Source: Macrolepiota albuminosa (lineage: Eukaryota; Basidiomycota; Agaricomycetes; Agaricales; Agaricaceae). Taken from it: DNA of 64,000 nucleotides. Made by a program: the position numbers and the translations under genes. How positions within the stretch are numbered: position 1 is the first letter of the stretch; each line of letters begins with the position of its first letter. The DNA lies in NCBI GenBank assembly GCA_027475525.1, contig JAMWFC010000080.1, forward strand, positions 62,001-126,000, written 5' to 3'. This document shows positions 9,192-20,475 of this stretch, piece by piece. The notes under the pieces were generated by a model. It saw only the letters and a list, made by a program, of their open reading frames with translations. It did not search any database and had not been told where the DNA came from.

Positions 9192-12100
9192 TCAGCTAGG
9201 TAACACACTGGGGGCCATCTTAATTGGCATGAGCATCCGTAGCCATATGCACTCTTGTGTCGACTCGTATGCTGACATATATTCCGCCTCGCACGATGAT
9301 GTTGCTACAGTTTTTTGCTTCCTCACCGACCATGATATTGCTCCTGACCCTAATGACCACGCATATCCACTCGTACTTCTCCTGGTGTCCAAACAACTTG
9401 CCCAGTCTGCATCAGTGAACCCTCGGAGTACAATCGACGTTCCTCCCAACCGTAATTTCATGTCCTTCGTCCCTTTTAGGTATCTCACTAATTGGATGCC
9501 TGCGTTCCAGTGGGATCTGTCAAAACTGTCGAGATATTGAGACAACTGTTGTACGGCGAAGGCTATATCGGGTCGTGTGGCGATGGCGATATAGAGGAGG
9601 CATCCTACTAGCAACCGGTATGGGAGTTTCGCAATGTCTTCTTTCTCCTCCTGTGTTTGGGTGTCACGCTTCGGCCGTCTTAGTTTTAGCCCAGGGTCCA
9701 TTGGTAGAGATAGTGGATGCGCTTCTGCTTGACCAAATTGTTGTACGACGCGTGTGATAAATGCAGTCTGAGAAAGAGCCACTGCCTTGTTATCTCGATC
9801 CCACTCTACAGACACACCTACGATATGCTTTGGGGTACCCAGGTCAGATATGGTCCAGACTTCCCGCATCTGATCTTTGAATCGCTCGTTTTCATCTTTT
9901 GAGCTTGCAATGGACAAGAAGTCGTCGACGTGGACTGCGGCAATCGTGGTTCCAGTTGGGGACTTCCTGTAGTAAATGCAAGACTCGCAAGCCAAGCGTT
10001 CGAACCCCCACGACACCATCCTCTCATTCAGCGTCTGGTTCCATATCCTCCCTGCCTGCTTCATCCCGTACAGGCCCTTCCGCAGTTCACACACCCATTC
10101 TTCCTTCCCTGGCTCCTCGAAACCTGCAGGTTGTTCCATGTATTGCACCTCCTCATCTGGGAGCACTCCATAGAGAAACGCGGTCTTTACATCAATTTGA
10201 GTGGCATTCCATCCTTCCGTTGCAGCGATGTGAAGAAGTATACGCCACGACTCCATACGTGCGGTCGGGGACGTGGTTTTGTTGTAATCCTTGCCATAAA
10301 TTTGCTCGTATCCTTTAAATACCAGCCGTACTTTATATCTGACCGCATTCCCATGTTCGTCACGTTTGACCTTGAAAATGGGTCGGCCTTTTCTGACTTT
10401 GTGACCATTCGGGATTTCTGAGCGTGGTATAAGGCGGTAGACTCCCATATCCTTTAACGACTGCAACTCCTCCTTGTATCCTTCCTCCCACTTAGCTGCA
10501 TTCAGTCCCCTTTTTGCCTCCTCCCACGTTCTCGGTTCCTCCTCTATCATGGGCAGTGGGTCAAGATCGCCAAATTGGGTGATTGCAGCAAGTATTCGAT
10601 CATGATCGATTTCAGGGAGATCCTGAGTGGGTGCGGGCACCTGTTCATCAGCGCTTGCTTGCTCCCTGCTCATTGTCTCATTCTGGGCTGCCCGCCGTTC
10701 TGCTCTCTGCTCCTTGACTCTCCTCTCGCTTTCTCTTACTTCCCCCATTGCCCTATCCAGTCTTGTTGGTGCTCTCTCGCCTTCCGCTGTCACTTTCTCT
10801 GTTGGTTGCCGTGCTCGGTTCGATCTTCGAGGTTGTTGGTTTGCGTTCTCTTCTTGTCGTGCATCGGTGAGTGCTGGTCCATTGTCTGCTTCATGCTCTG
10901 GGACGAGGTCAGCTGATGCGGTGTCTTCCATTTCAAACTCTCGGAGGTCATCGTCACTTTCATTTGGGGTCAAGGACGCAGATTCATCGAGGTCCTGGAG
11001 GGTGGGAATGGAAGGCGGCTGTCGGTGTCCAGCTGTCTGCTGTGGTTCTGTCAAATTTGGTGTTGATGACTCGTGACTTTCGATGAACTTTACGTGGTAT
11101 GACTGGTAGACTTTGTTGTTCTTCTTGTCCCAGCACCTGTACGTCTTGGAATTCATTCCATAGCCTATTAAGACACATTCGATGGACCGTGGTTTCACCT
11201 TCGGGTTGTGAGTAGGGACAAGTACAAAGGCTCTGCAGCCTATCTCATGCATATATGAGTAGTCTGGATCGCGCCCATACCATTTCTGGTACGGAGTTTT
11301 GCCTTGAAGTGACTTTGTCGGTGTTTTGGCGTGCAGGTGGGCTGCGGTGAGATAAAATTCATCCCACAGGTACTCCGGACATTGTGACTCAACTCTCATA
11401 GTCCTGGCTTTCCCCATCAACGTCCTATGCATCCGTTCTACTCGGCCAATGTGCGCGGAGGTGTATGGGGCACCTTGTTCCCTGGACGTTCCTCTCGATG
11501 CAAGCCAGGCCTTCATGTCATCACTATCAAGTTCCCCATCAAAACCAGTTCGATATTTCTTGACTCTCAGCCCTGTTTCACTCTCACGTGCTTTCTCCCA
11601 GTCCTTTAGGGCTAGGAATGCGTCATTTTTGGTTTTGAGCAAGATAGACCAAGGCATGTTGGTATAGTCATCGACTATATCTAATACATAGTGGTTTCCT
11701 GATCTCGAGCGCACGTTTACTGGCCCCATTAGGTCAGCCCAAACTATGTCCAGCTTCTGCATTGCTCTACGTCCTTCCTGCCTCGTTTTTGGGACAGGCG
11801 TCCTGGTCTGTTTCCCAAGGATGCAGCTGTCACATTTTGGCAACGAGTGGGGAATAGAGGTGGGCGCACCTTTGAGTTTGCGGTCGCGTGCTAGCTGTAG
11901 AATCGCTTGATAGTTTGCATGGCCAAGACGTCGATGCCAGGTCGTTATGTCAGCTTCCTGATGGACTGCGTATACGTGTTCGGCTGCGGCACCTGACAGA
12001 TCGATTGTGTATAGACTCTTTTTAGATAGCAAGGGGCCTCTCGCAATTGCCTGATTTGTAGCATGGTTTGTGATTTTGACGCCTTCCTTGTCAAAATAGG

Positions 12101-13625
12101 AGCCCAAGTTGTCATCAACGGATAAGCGACCAACAGAGATGAGTCGGACAGTGGATTTGGGCACATATAGTGCGTTTCGAAGTGGGAGCGTGTTTCCTCC
12201 AGCAGTGCGTAATAGAATGTTTCCAACTCCGCATGCTGATATAGTAGAGCCTCCAACTCCTTTAATGGGCTTGGGTTCGATGGGCTGAAGCGTGATGAAA
12301 TCAGATTTGCAGGGGGAGACATGAATTGTTGCCCCGGAGTCCACGAAGAATGGGTGATCGTCAGTTGCAGCTAGTGCCGTTTCTGTATCCTGGTCAAGTG
12401 GTATGATCGTCAAAGGGTTGGGTTGGTTGATTTCTTTTGTGCAATTTTTCCAGTCAATGGAGACCTTGGCTGCTTCTGACTCCTCCTCCTCTTCGACGAT
12501 CGCCATCCACCCTGCCCACTCATCATCTCCCACGCTGGTCGTGGGTACGTCATCTGTTACGAGTCCTGCAAACCCTACCGCCAATGACCTGGTGTTAAGT
12601 GTCTGAAGCTTTCCCAGATCGCCATCCTCAACCAGATAAATCTTCCCTTTTGGCCCGGTAAGCTGCGTATATACCTTCGCACCCTTGTCTTTTGCAGTGT
12701 TGTCTGCAGCTGCTCTTGCGGCATTGCGTGCGGCATCGAATCCATCCTTGTGCATTGCACCTCCTGGGTGTGCACAGAACTTGGACTCATGCCCAGCACA
12801 GGGTCGACTGTGCGATGCACACGTGGTGCAGCACTTTACACCAGCGGCATGGTTATGCCCAGGGAGATGTGGCCTAGTTGATTTCCAGCGTCCACGTGTT
12901 GTTGCTGCTAGTGCGGTATCGGTTGGTAAGGCAGCGCTTGTGGCCTTCAAGTTGCTGAGATTCTGGATAGTTTCCAGGAGTTTCCTGATGTTGTCGGACG
13001 TGTATGGATTCGTCTTGGTGGCATCAGCGAGTCCCCTTGATACCTGGGCCTGGATAGGCTCGTACTGAGAACTGTTGAGGCTATTGAGAAGCATTACGCA
13101 TTTAAACAGGTCTTTGTCTAGTGCTTGTATGGCAAATATACGGTTTACCGTGTCACAGATTCTCGTCGCGGTTGTTGTCAATGGTTCATTGGGGGAGCAT
13201 TGCATCTTCAGCACCTCCTGCATCAAGGCTACCATTCGAACTGGGCCCTCTCCCTCTGCACGTGCTTTCAGCGCATTGTAGAGGCCCGCTGCAGTTTTTG
13301 CCTCATCAACGCCTTCATATTCGGAGTCATCGAGCGCCGTAAGGACAACTGCACATGCCAAATCGTTGTTCGCCATCCAGTTCCTGTACGACGTAGGCTC
13401 ACCCGTGGGATCAGGCACGGATATGAGGGGTGAAAAAACGTAGAATTTCAGGCCGAGAAGAGACAAGTGGATTTCTAGCGCCTTTGACCACCTAGTAAAG
13501 TTGGCGGTGGGTGAGTTCCGATTGAACTTTTCATGCTTCCAGTCAGCTCCGCGAATGGAGATCGCGTGAATGGGTGGGGAGGAAGTCTCTGTGGTGGTCA
13601 TCTTAGGTTCGATGGTCATGGGCAA
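9192..13625 (-). CDS. Ty1/Copia Gag-Pol polyprotein, RNase H cut short
   Basis: This is one open frame of 1,477 codons without a stop. The order is Copia: Gag (UBN2-like, about residues 30-250), aspartic protease (FFVDSGATIHVSP, about residue 425), and integrase with WHRRLGHAN...CDSCILGKQ zinc-binding residues (from about 560) and acidic residues in VWADLMGPV, YRTGFDGE and GRVERMHRT. Reverse transcriptase follows (catalytic VHVDDFLS, about 1235), then RNase H beginning TDADWASC and SSCEAEYMSA (about 1400-1450). The protein then ends within a few residues of CIWLRML. Family members continue for another 70-100 residues with further RNase H catalytic positions, so the 3' end is truncated. No matching LTR pair is visible. 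The open frame suggests recent arrival, but the copy is probably not autonomous. Confidence 0.85.
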   Translation of the reverse strand: MPMTIEPKMTTTETSSPPIHAISIRGADWKHEKFNRNSPTANFTRWSKALEIHLSLLGLKFYVFSPLISVPDPTGEPTSYRNWMANNDLACAVVLTALDDSEYEGVDEAKTAAGLYNALKARAEGEGPVRMVALMQEVLKMQCSPNEPLTTTATRICDTVNRIFAIQALDKDLFKCVMLLNSLNSSQYEPIQAQVSRGLADATKTNPYTSDNIRKLLETIQNLSNLKATSAALPTDTALAATTRGRWKSTRPHLPGHNHAAGVKCCTTCASHSRPCAGHESKFCAHPGGAMHKDGFDAARNAARAAADNTAKDKGAKVYTQLTGPKGKIYLVEDGDLGKLQTLNTRSLAVGFAGLVTDDVPTTSVGDDEWAGWMAIVEEEEESEAAKVSIDWKNCTKEINQPNPLTIIPLDQDTETALAATDDHPFFVDSGATIHVSPCKSDFITLQPIEPKPIKGVGGSTISACGVGNILLRTAGGNTLPLRNALYVPKSTVRLISVGRLSVDDNLGSYFDKEGVKITNHATNQAIARGPLLSKKSLYTIDLSGAAAEHVYAVHQEADITTWHRRLGHANYQAILQLARDRKLKGAPTSIPHSLPKCDSCILGKQTRTPVPKTRQEGRRAMQKLDIVWADLMGPVNVRSRSGNHYVLDIVDDYTNMPWSILLKTKNDAFLALKDWEKARESETGLRVKKYRTGFDGELDSDDMKAWLASRGTSREQGAPYTSAHIGRVERMHRTLMGKARTMRVESQCPEYLWDEFYLTAAHLHAKTPTKSLQGKTPYQKWYGRDPDYSYMHEIGCRAFVLVPTHNPKVKPRSIECVLIGYGMNSKTYRCWDKKNNKVYQSYHVKFIESHESSTPNLTEPQQTAGHRQPPSIPTLQDLDESASLTPNESDDDLREFEMEDTASADLVPEHEADNGPALTDARQEENANQQPRRSNRARQPTEKVTAEGERAPTRLDRAMGEVRESERRVKEQRAERRAAQNETMSREQASADEQVPAPTQDLPEIDHDRILAAITQFGDLDPLPMIEEEPRTWEEAKRGLNAAKWEEGYKEELQSLKDMGVYRLIPRSEIPNGHKVRKGRPIFKVKRDEHGNAVRYKVRLVFKGYEQIYGKDYNKTTSPTARMESWRILLHIAATEGWNATQIDVKTAFLYGVLPDEEVQYMEQPAGFEEPGKEEWVCELRKGLYGMKQAGRIWNQTLNERMVSWGFERLACESCIYYRKSPTGTTIAAVHVDDFLSIASSKDENERFKDQMREVWTISDLGTPKHIVGVSVEWDRDNKAVALSQTAFITRVVQQFGQAEAHPLSLPMDPGLKLRRPKRDTQTQEEKEDIAKLPYRLLVGCLLYIAIATRPDIAFAVQQLSQYLDSFDRSHWNAGIQLVRYLKGTKDMKLRLGGTSIVLRGFTDADWASCLDTRRSTSGYAWSLGSGAISWSVRKQKTVATSSCEAEYMSAYESTQECIWLRMLMPIKMAPSVLPS

Positions 13626-15761
13626 GCGGTGTAGCTCAAATACTGGATCTAGTCTATTGCCTGATAGACAATAAGGTCACTCCAAATCGGGGAGGAAGGC
13701 ACAAGCGGTATCTTTCGGGGGGGCAACCTCGAATGGGATAGTCCGACGCAATCGGCGTCGATGGCAAAGATGAAGGACAAAAGGGTTTCCAACGAGCAGC
13801 AGTACTGTGTCGAGTAGCCTGCTTCAGAAGTGGCCCATAACCTGTTGGAAACCAAACAGGCAGCAGCAAGAATGTCAGGTGTGGTCAACACCTAGATAAT
13901 AGCACACGTAAGTTTATATCTAGGTATGTAGTCAGTACGGTGTGTAAGTAAGTAGTATTTGTGACGCACCCTCAGTAACGTGTAATACGCGACTGAGGGT
14001 GTCCTACGTCCGAGCCCGTCAATATATACAATCTATGAACAAAGGAATGGGTGGCCCTTCATGGCCCTGGCGTCGTGGCCGTGGCACTCGCTACTCGTCA
14101 CACCCCTGGCCACTCCAACACAGTATAGTCACTGCAATGTGAGTGTCATGTTCAGCAGATGCCTAATGCATGATATCCATCTTCGTAGCCTCTATGGTTA
14201 GCATGTGCCCAGTTCTACGCCTACTTCGCAAATGACCGCAAAGATGGGAAATGGTTGAAGATAGTAGTAAGTTTCATTCCTCTGACACCTTGTGTTGCCA
14301 GATATAATGACACATATCATAGATATTCCTCCTTGGGTAAGAACCCCATATGTACATGATTGATGAGTTATCCCAGGATAAGGCTGGGTTCGGACGGACT
14401 TGTGAGAATATATAGACAGAACAATTCGGCAAGTTTGGCGGGAGGAACGGTGGAGCTGGACAGAAAGTGAATCTGAACAGATGAAGGTGAGACAAGTGAG
14501 TTGTTTCACCCGTATGTGACTACCGCACGATATGGCCCAGAAAGGAATAAAGGGGATAAAGTCCTTATTATTTCACCCGCCTTATCTCATGCTGAGCTAG
14601 CCGGCGGGGCACGTAGCTCAGCTTCCAATAATGGACACCCTTCAGCTGGCTTTCATGGCACATGGCCTGTATTCTTACCTGATTTTTGACTTTGGAAATT
14701 TCAATGCTCTGGAGTCAACACCTTGGTATGCTGAGGACTTTTGGTTTAAATTCCAATGGTCTTATCACGGCCTTGAATCACCCTTCAATGAATATCTGCA
14801 GGAGCTTTCTTGTGTGTATCATCAGTGTCAATCCCAAGGAGTGGTAATCATTATTTAATCTGTCAAAATTTTAGGTTCAAATATATGTCTCAGTAAATTC
14901 CCAGCCAATGTTTAGACAAGAATGCTAAATTCTCAATCAATTTATAGGGTATCAGTCAATTGACTGTTAGATGGTGTGTCTTGTTTCTGACAATTTTTAC
15001 AAATCATACATGATTTCTGAGCAGGGTATTTGGACGACGTGTCTGGCTTTGTATGTAAAAACACAACTCTACTACTTTGCCCATGCTCAGGTGCCCTTAC
15101 ATCAACCCTACATAGTATCTGGTAAAAACATCTGGCTTGTCATCTGCATTGTAATGTCAAGCCCTATGTCTTGGTACAAGAAACTGATTAAAAGCAGGCT
15201 TTAATGTCTCTTCTCTCTTGTGGTAATATTTGTTACAATTTTAATGTTTAATTACAATAACACTATTACTCCAGCATCCCTTCTTGGTGATTCAGAATCT
15301 TTACACAGATATACCTAACTAAATTAATACTCATCCTCAAGCTGTGGCTACAAAAATGTAGGTGCTTAAACCTTGTAACTTTCCAACCTCACATACTTTG
15401 ACATAAATTAAATACCTTTCAAGAACAACAATATCAGTAAGTTAAATCAACTGTAGACTATTCTCTTTTTTGATATTATAGCAGTATTTGGTCTATCTGG
15501 GGACTGTCATTGATTTGGTTGCTGACATGTTTATTGCAACCTTCTTGTGTTTCAATCTCTGGCAACACTGCACTGGCTTCAAAAAGTAAACTTCTATAAC
15601 TTGTAAATGAGGTTTTTTCAATAGCTCAACTATTTCAATGCTAGGACCAAATCACTAGTTAGGACATTGATGGTGTATAGTATCAATACAGGTGTGTATG
15701 ATATTTTATTTGTCAATTAATAATGTGTAAAATATTGAACTAGCTCTTCTCACAAGGTATG
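13626..15761. other. Copia 5' side and AT-rich spacer; no gene seen
   Basis: The first 550 bp is the presumed leader or LTR side of the Copia element. It contains a hairpin (13967-14001) and a TATATA run at about 14021-14028. From about 14,500 to 15,761 the sequence becomes AT-rich with no frame I would call coding. A few short frames around 14,630-15,200 have biased composition and no recognisable motifs. The pogo-like transposon inserted at the TA at 15,762. Confidence 0.5.
13967..14001. repeat. Inverted repeat, 10-bp stem and 15-nt loop
   Basis: CACCCTCAGT at 13967-13976 pairs perfectly with ACTGAGGGTG at 13992-14001. It lies about 340-375 bp upstream of the Copia start codon on the element's transcribed strand. 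It could be a leader RNA hairpin or part of a degenerate LTR. Function is unknown. Confidence 0.6.
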
Positions 15762-15763
15762 TA

Positions 15764-15786
15764 CAGTTGACTGGCTCATAATGCAT
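15764..15786. repeat. Left terminal inverted repeat of the pogo-like element
   Basis: Starts CAGTTGACTGGCTCATAATG and is the exact reverse complement of 29538-29560. It is preceded by TA at 15762-15763. Confidence 0.92.
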
Positions 15787-15893
15787 ACGGGTCGGACCAA
15801 CCAAAAACCGATGCAATATGAGATTTATGCAACATGAAAAGAGTCACACTATGTGACATTGTGTGACTACAGCCAAAATTGTGACATTTGAGA

Positions 15894-16949
15894 TTACGTC
15901 GTGAAGTAACGATCTAATGTACTCTGCTTGTTTTCTAATAGCTCTCTCTGTCGCAACTGAGCCCTTAAACGCCTCAACTGTCTGGGAAGCTCCAGTGGTA
16001 AGTTAGAATCTCCATGTTTTAGGCATAACCTCTCTAATTTCTTGCACAGAGCAATGGTATCTGCGCGTGAGATATCATCATCGGAATCACATTCTTCTTC
16101 CTCGGAGTCGTCAATTTCTATTGAATTTGCATCGCGTGAAGTTCTTTTCATCTCCTGTAGCACTTGAGAGATGATCATAGCCTCTAGATCTCCACAATCA
16201 TCTGCATTTTGTGAGTCCGGATCTTCATGCTCGGCTTCTGGATCAACCAACTCATAGCCTCTAGATCTCCACAATCATCTGCATTTTGTGAGTCCGGATC
16301 TTCATGCTCGGCTTCTGGATCAACCAACTCTTCGAGGCTCAAAGGCTCGCCAAATACCCGATTTTTTTTTTCAAGCTCATTAACGGAGTTCATCAAATTC
16401 TCTTTGGTAGCTTTAAGCTGTGCGGTCAAAGCAATGCGTTGCGGAGAAAGCTTAATTGTGAGTTTTGGATGCTGAGCACCTTCTGCAAGAGATCTGATCA
16501 AAGCTTGGGCCATTTCTTTATCATCTTCAGCATCCATAACAGCTTTGAGAGCTGGTCTCCAGTCACAATCATTGTATTTATCTCCCAAGTGGTTTTGAAG
16601 GTGGTTTTCGGCTGCTGGTAAAGTCATATCAGACACAGCAAATTCTCGAAGAATATCCCAAGCTCCAGGATCTGTGTGTATCGGTAAAGGTGCTGTTTGT
16701 TGCTTCCTATAATAAGGTCAGTAAATGCATCATAAATGTCAGTTTATTCTTACTCAGGTTGTATTTTAGTGTGTTCCCAACAATGTCGGATTGTTTCAGC
16801 AGTAATCACATTCCATGCCTCTGTTGCCATCATCATACTCTCCAGTAAATTGATTTTATAAATGTCTCTTTCACCTGTACTGTCCAAATCAAGGGCACGC
16901 ATGCAAAATGCATGCCAATAATGTGCTTTGACACATCTAATGATTCCGG
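15894..16949 (-). pseudogene. Pogo-like transposase, C-terminal part
   Basis: Starting at the Gypsy junction (16,949), the minus strand reads GIIRCVKAHYWHAFCMRALD and on to an AWNVITAETIRHCW segment. This is the typical region after the third catalytic Asp in DDE_1 transposases. A likely intron follows (donor GTAAGA near 16,750, acceptor TTATAG near 16,710). The next exon runs from KQQTAPLP through an acidic tail to a stop at 15,894. An exact 77-bp duplication (16176/16253) shifts the frame inside the acidic tail. Without it the tail would continue in frame to the DRYFTT end. The N-terminal and catalytic parts are on the other side of the Gypsy element. Confidence 0.8.
16176..16329. repeat. 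Exact 77-bp tandem duplication (pogo transposase)
   Basis: Copies at 16176-16252 and 16253-16329 are identical. The length is not a multiple of three, so the transposase frame is shifted. It is one of six perfect 77-bp tandem pairs in this window and is probably an assembly overlap. Confidence 0.95.
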
Positions 16950-17878
16950 TGATAGGACCCCATACAGGATCAGCGCATCAACGGCAGGCTACGGCAACGC
17001 GGCACCGACTCGGGATACTTTAGCGCACGCTAATTATCCAATTTTGGCGATATTTGATGGCCGGGCGTGGCAAGAAGCAGATCCGATCAGTGATAGCGCC
17101 GATGGCAGACAGAATGACAACTGACAGATGGCATCAGTCACTGACGACAGCGCTTAGGGAGAAGCCTGATGATCTATCAAAAACTGACGGACAGCTTGGC
17201 GTTTGACCTTGGCATCTGACACCGCTTAGCGTCTCGATTTGGCGCCTGACATCACTTAGGTGCTCTGACAGGCAGAAGGGTGATGAATTGATGGTTTAGC
17301 ATTGCGATATGCCGCCTGGCATTGCTAAGGGTCTTGAATAGACGGTAGGGATCTGAAACCGTTGGAGCTACTCCTATAAAATTTTCTAGTTTACCGCACT
17401 TTGGCATCATTAGCTACTGGCGACGGTGAACTCATTATAGTATAAAAGTACTTACCGACTTGTAAATCGAACAATAGACCAGAGTTTCCTGCTCCCCTTA
17501 CTTCAGTCTCTCTTACGCTAGAGATTTTATTTACGGTCGGCAACGTCGAGCTCATCGGCAGCTGCAGACTTCATCGCTAGCCTTCGACTTATTCACGCCT
17601 TGCATCTACGGCAGGCATTTATGACGCTTAGACTTCGCTAAGCTTACTGTGTTCTTGCCGTTGACATTGCCGTATTTGCTTACTGCTTCTTCCCTAGGCG
17701 CTTTACCTTAGCGCTTGACACTTGCCGACCTCGTTACCGACTTTACCCCATTTTCATAGGCACGTTCTCTGGGACCTGCCCGGGACTCCTCACATCACTT
17801 ATAGCACACCCAACGCAAGCAATTGGTACGGTAACACTATAGTCATATTTGTTACTAACCAAACTTTGGGCGTCATCA
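16950..17878 (+). repeat. 5' LTR of the Gypsy element
   Basis: This 929-bp LTR has TG..CA ends. A TATA box candidate (TATAAAAG, about 17440) precedes the likely transcription start. It differs from the 3' LTR by scattered substitutions, and the many I inspected were all transitions, often at CpG/TpG/CpA. It also lacks the 77-bp duplication present in the 3' LTR. Confidence 0.93.
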
Positions 17879-17881
17879 AAT

Positions 17882-17898
17882 TGGAGCCCACCGTGAGG
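17882..17898 (+). other. Primer binding site candidate
   Basis: TGGAGCCCACCGTGAGG begins 3 bp after the end of the 5' LTR. The leading TGG pairs with the CCA end of a tRNA, as expected for minus-strand priming. I cannot name the tRNA without comparing the host set. Confidence 0.55.
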
Positions 17899-17961
17899 GA
17901 TCTCTAGGGCAGAATTCCGCCAGAAACCCATCTCCAGCGTAGGCGCCGCCTGCTAGACCAG

Positions 17962-19491
17962 TTGGCAGAAGGCATAGCTACTTCCCACCCATCAACTCCA
18001 CAACCACCTGGTGCCTTACCGGGTCTCTCTCTTGCACAGGAACTACAGAACGCCACTGTAGACAAATTTCCTGATCTCTTCTCGCGTTCTTTTGACTTTA
18101 GCGCCGACAACCTCTTAGCGTCGCCGCTTGCCGTACCACAACCAGTCACACCCATTACTCCGTTAACACCGCTTTCTCAACTCATCATTTCTCTTACCCC
18201 GTCGCCAATCTCTAGAACTCCTTCCCCACAACCGCTAACCGAACTCGCCAACACAGTCGCTATGGAACAACAAGTCCAGCGCATGCCGCCACGCAATCAC
18301 TTCTCAGCACCAAAATGGGATGAGTCCAAGCCACGGGAGCTCTCCCAGTATTTCAAGGAATTGGAGTATTTGTTCAGGGATTGTGGCATTACCGACCACA
18401 TGCAGATGAAGGAGTACGCGGCAAGATATGTATCGTATGACACGGCAGAGACGTGGACAGGCCTTGCCGAGTTTGCCGCCTTTGTTCCTGCCGCCCCACC
18501 CGTTCCAGCCCAAGGCGCTTCGTATGAAGGCTGGAAGATGGCAGTGATTCAGTTGTACCCTGGCGCTGAAGAAGCTACCCGATACTCGGTAAACGAGCTC
18601 CAGAAACTAGTACAGGAATCATTCGACAGCGGCACATCGTCTCTTGGCGCATTCTCCACGTATTACCGCGAATTCCAAAAGATTGCTAGGTGGTTAGTAC
18701 AAAACGGCAAGCTATACATTAACGAGAAACGTCGCCTATTCCAACAGGGCATCCCGACTTCGCTTTGGACTCGCATTGCTCGTCGCCTAGAGATAGTTCA
18801 TCAGGCCTATCACCCAGACGAGCCCTATAACGTTGCCAACGTCTTTGAAGCTGGTAAATGGGTTCTCAAGGGAATGGACACTGGCGTTGGTATACCACGC
18901 GCTAGGACGAGCCCACCACCTGAGCAAACCAACGGTATTATTCCCATCCCGCCTCCTGTTGCCGACTTCGTTAAGAAGGAGGATCTCAACGCTGCCGTTA
19001 CTGCTGCTGTCGCTTCCGCCATGACTCGTATTGAAACTATGATCATGACCAATCTCGCTAACCGACCCGCTAATGTACCTGTGTCTGGCCCTTGCCACTT
19101 CTGTGGGGAAATTGGCCACACTATGACTAGAGGACGCTGCGTTACTCTTGAAAATTACATTCGGCAAGGAAGAATTCGAAGGGCTATCGACAGCAAGATA
19201 GTTCTTACTACTGGCGCCACCATCCCCAACTACCTGGACAAGAAGTCCTTCCAGGAACGAGTTGATGAATGGCATAGGCACAACCCAGGACAAATCGTTA
19301 CCGGCACGCTTTCTGGCAACGCCAACCCCGACCCTGAACAGGTGACCCAACAGCAAATGATCCACGAGGTCTTACACTTCAACAGCGTTGGTAACCACCC
19401 TACTTTCTTGTGGGAAGAGCGTATCGCCAAGCTCCAACAGGAGCTAGATTCGCTCAAAAACCAGGTCTTTGATGGGGTTGAAGTTAAGTAG
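17962..19491 (+). CDS. Gag of the Gypsy element
   Basis: An open frame encodes the capsid-nucleocapsid protein. The capsid region (about residues 110-310) has the segments PKWDESKPRELSQYFKELEY and YYREFQKIARWL typical of Ty3/Gypsy Gag in basidiomycetes. A zinc knuckle, CHFCGEIGHTMTRGRC (C-x2-C-x4-H-x6-C), lies near residue 375. The true start is unclear: the frame is open back to a TAG at about 17906 without an ATG, and the first ATG is far downstream at about 18262. The original initiator may be mutated. The frame ends at a TAG (19489-19491). The protease-RT frame continues in the same phase after it, so Gag and Pol are separated by a single amber codon rather than a frame change. Confidence 0.85.
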   Translation: MAEGIATSHPSTPQPPGALPGLSLAQELQNATVDKFPDLFSRSFDFSADNLLASPLAVPQPVTPITPLTPLSQLIISLTPSPISRTPSPQPLTELANTVAMEQQVQRMPPRNHFSAPKWDESKPRELSQYFKELEYLFRDCGITDHMQMKEYAARYVSYDTAETWTGLAEFAAFVPAAPPVPAQGASYEGWKMAVIQLYPGAEEATRYSVNELQKLVQESFDSGTSSLGAFSTYYREFQKIARWLVQNGKLYINEKRRLFQQGIPTSLWTRIARRLEIVHQAYHPDEPYNVANVFEAGKWVLKGMDTGVGIPRARTSPPPEQTNGIIPIPPPVADFVKKEDLNAAVTAAVASAMTRIETMIMTNLANRPANVPVSGPCHFCGEIGHTMTRGRCVTLENYIRQGRIRRAIDSKIVLTTGATIPNYLDKKSFQERVDEWHRHNPGQIVTGTLSGNANPDPEQVTQQQMIHEVLHFNSVGNHPTFLWEERIAKLQQELDSLKNQVFDGVEVK

Positions 19492-20475
19492 CCTAAACAA
19501 CCTCTTAAAGGATATAAGCCAATGCCTCCCGCTAGCAAGTTACCGACTCCTGCTCCTGCCACACCGCCAGCCACTACTCCAGAACCATCGTCGACCGCCG
19601 CCGCTCCTGAACCACCCTTGCTGCCTCTCCATCCCTACTCAGGGATTCCCGACCGTTATCACGCACCCACACAACGAAATTTTGCTGCTCCCGAGAAACG
19701 TCCTGAGGGTGGCTACCGACCTACCGCGCCAATTTTTGACATAGAAAAATCTAACCACATCTTTAACCGCATCATGAAAACCGCCGTCACCTTGTCAGTA
19801 GAAGAACTTTGCAGTATTGCTCCCGACGTTCGCAACCAAGTCAAGACGGCAGTTACTCCTCGACGACTCTTGGCGACAACCATTGCCGAGGTCGAGGATC
19901 TCGATGATGCGCTCCCTGGTTTTTCCGTTACCGTTGATTCTTTGGATGCTGAAGACTCTCCTGCCGACACCATCGCTAACGCCACCTCTGTGGACCCAGT
20001 AGAGACCTACCTTAGGTCAGTGGACCATGGAGAAGACCCCGCCATCCTTACCGTTGCTCAAGAATTGCACGCTATCTGCTCAGTAGCGCTAACAGTAGAC
20101 AATAAGCACGAGGTAGAGGCGATTGTGGATAGCGGGTCTCAAATCATTTCCATGGCAGCAGAAGTCGCTAACAATTTGGGCCTCATTTATGACCCTACAG
20201 TTATACTAAACATGCAGAGTGCTAACGGCATGGTAGACAGATCCTTAGGCCTCGCCAAGAATGTGCCTTGCACCCTTGGCGACATCATGTTTTACCTCCA
20301 AATACACATATTACGTTTCCTGGCATACAACCTACTACTTGGCAGACCCTTCGATGTCTTGGCGCGATCTGTCGTCAAGACTGTTACCGACGACGAGACG
20401 ACTTTAACAATTAGCGACCCCAATTCCGGAATCCGATGAACGGTGCCAACGTTCCCTAGGGAACAACGAAAAGGC

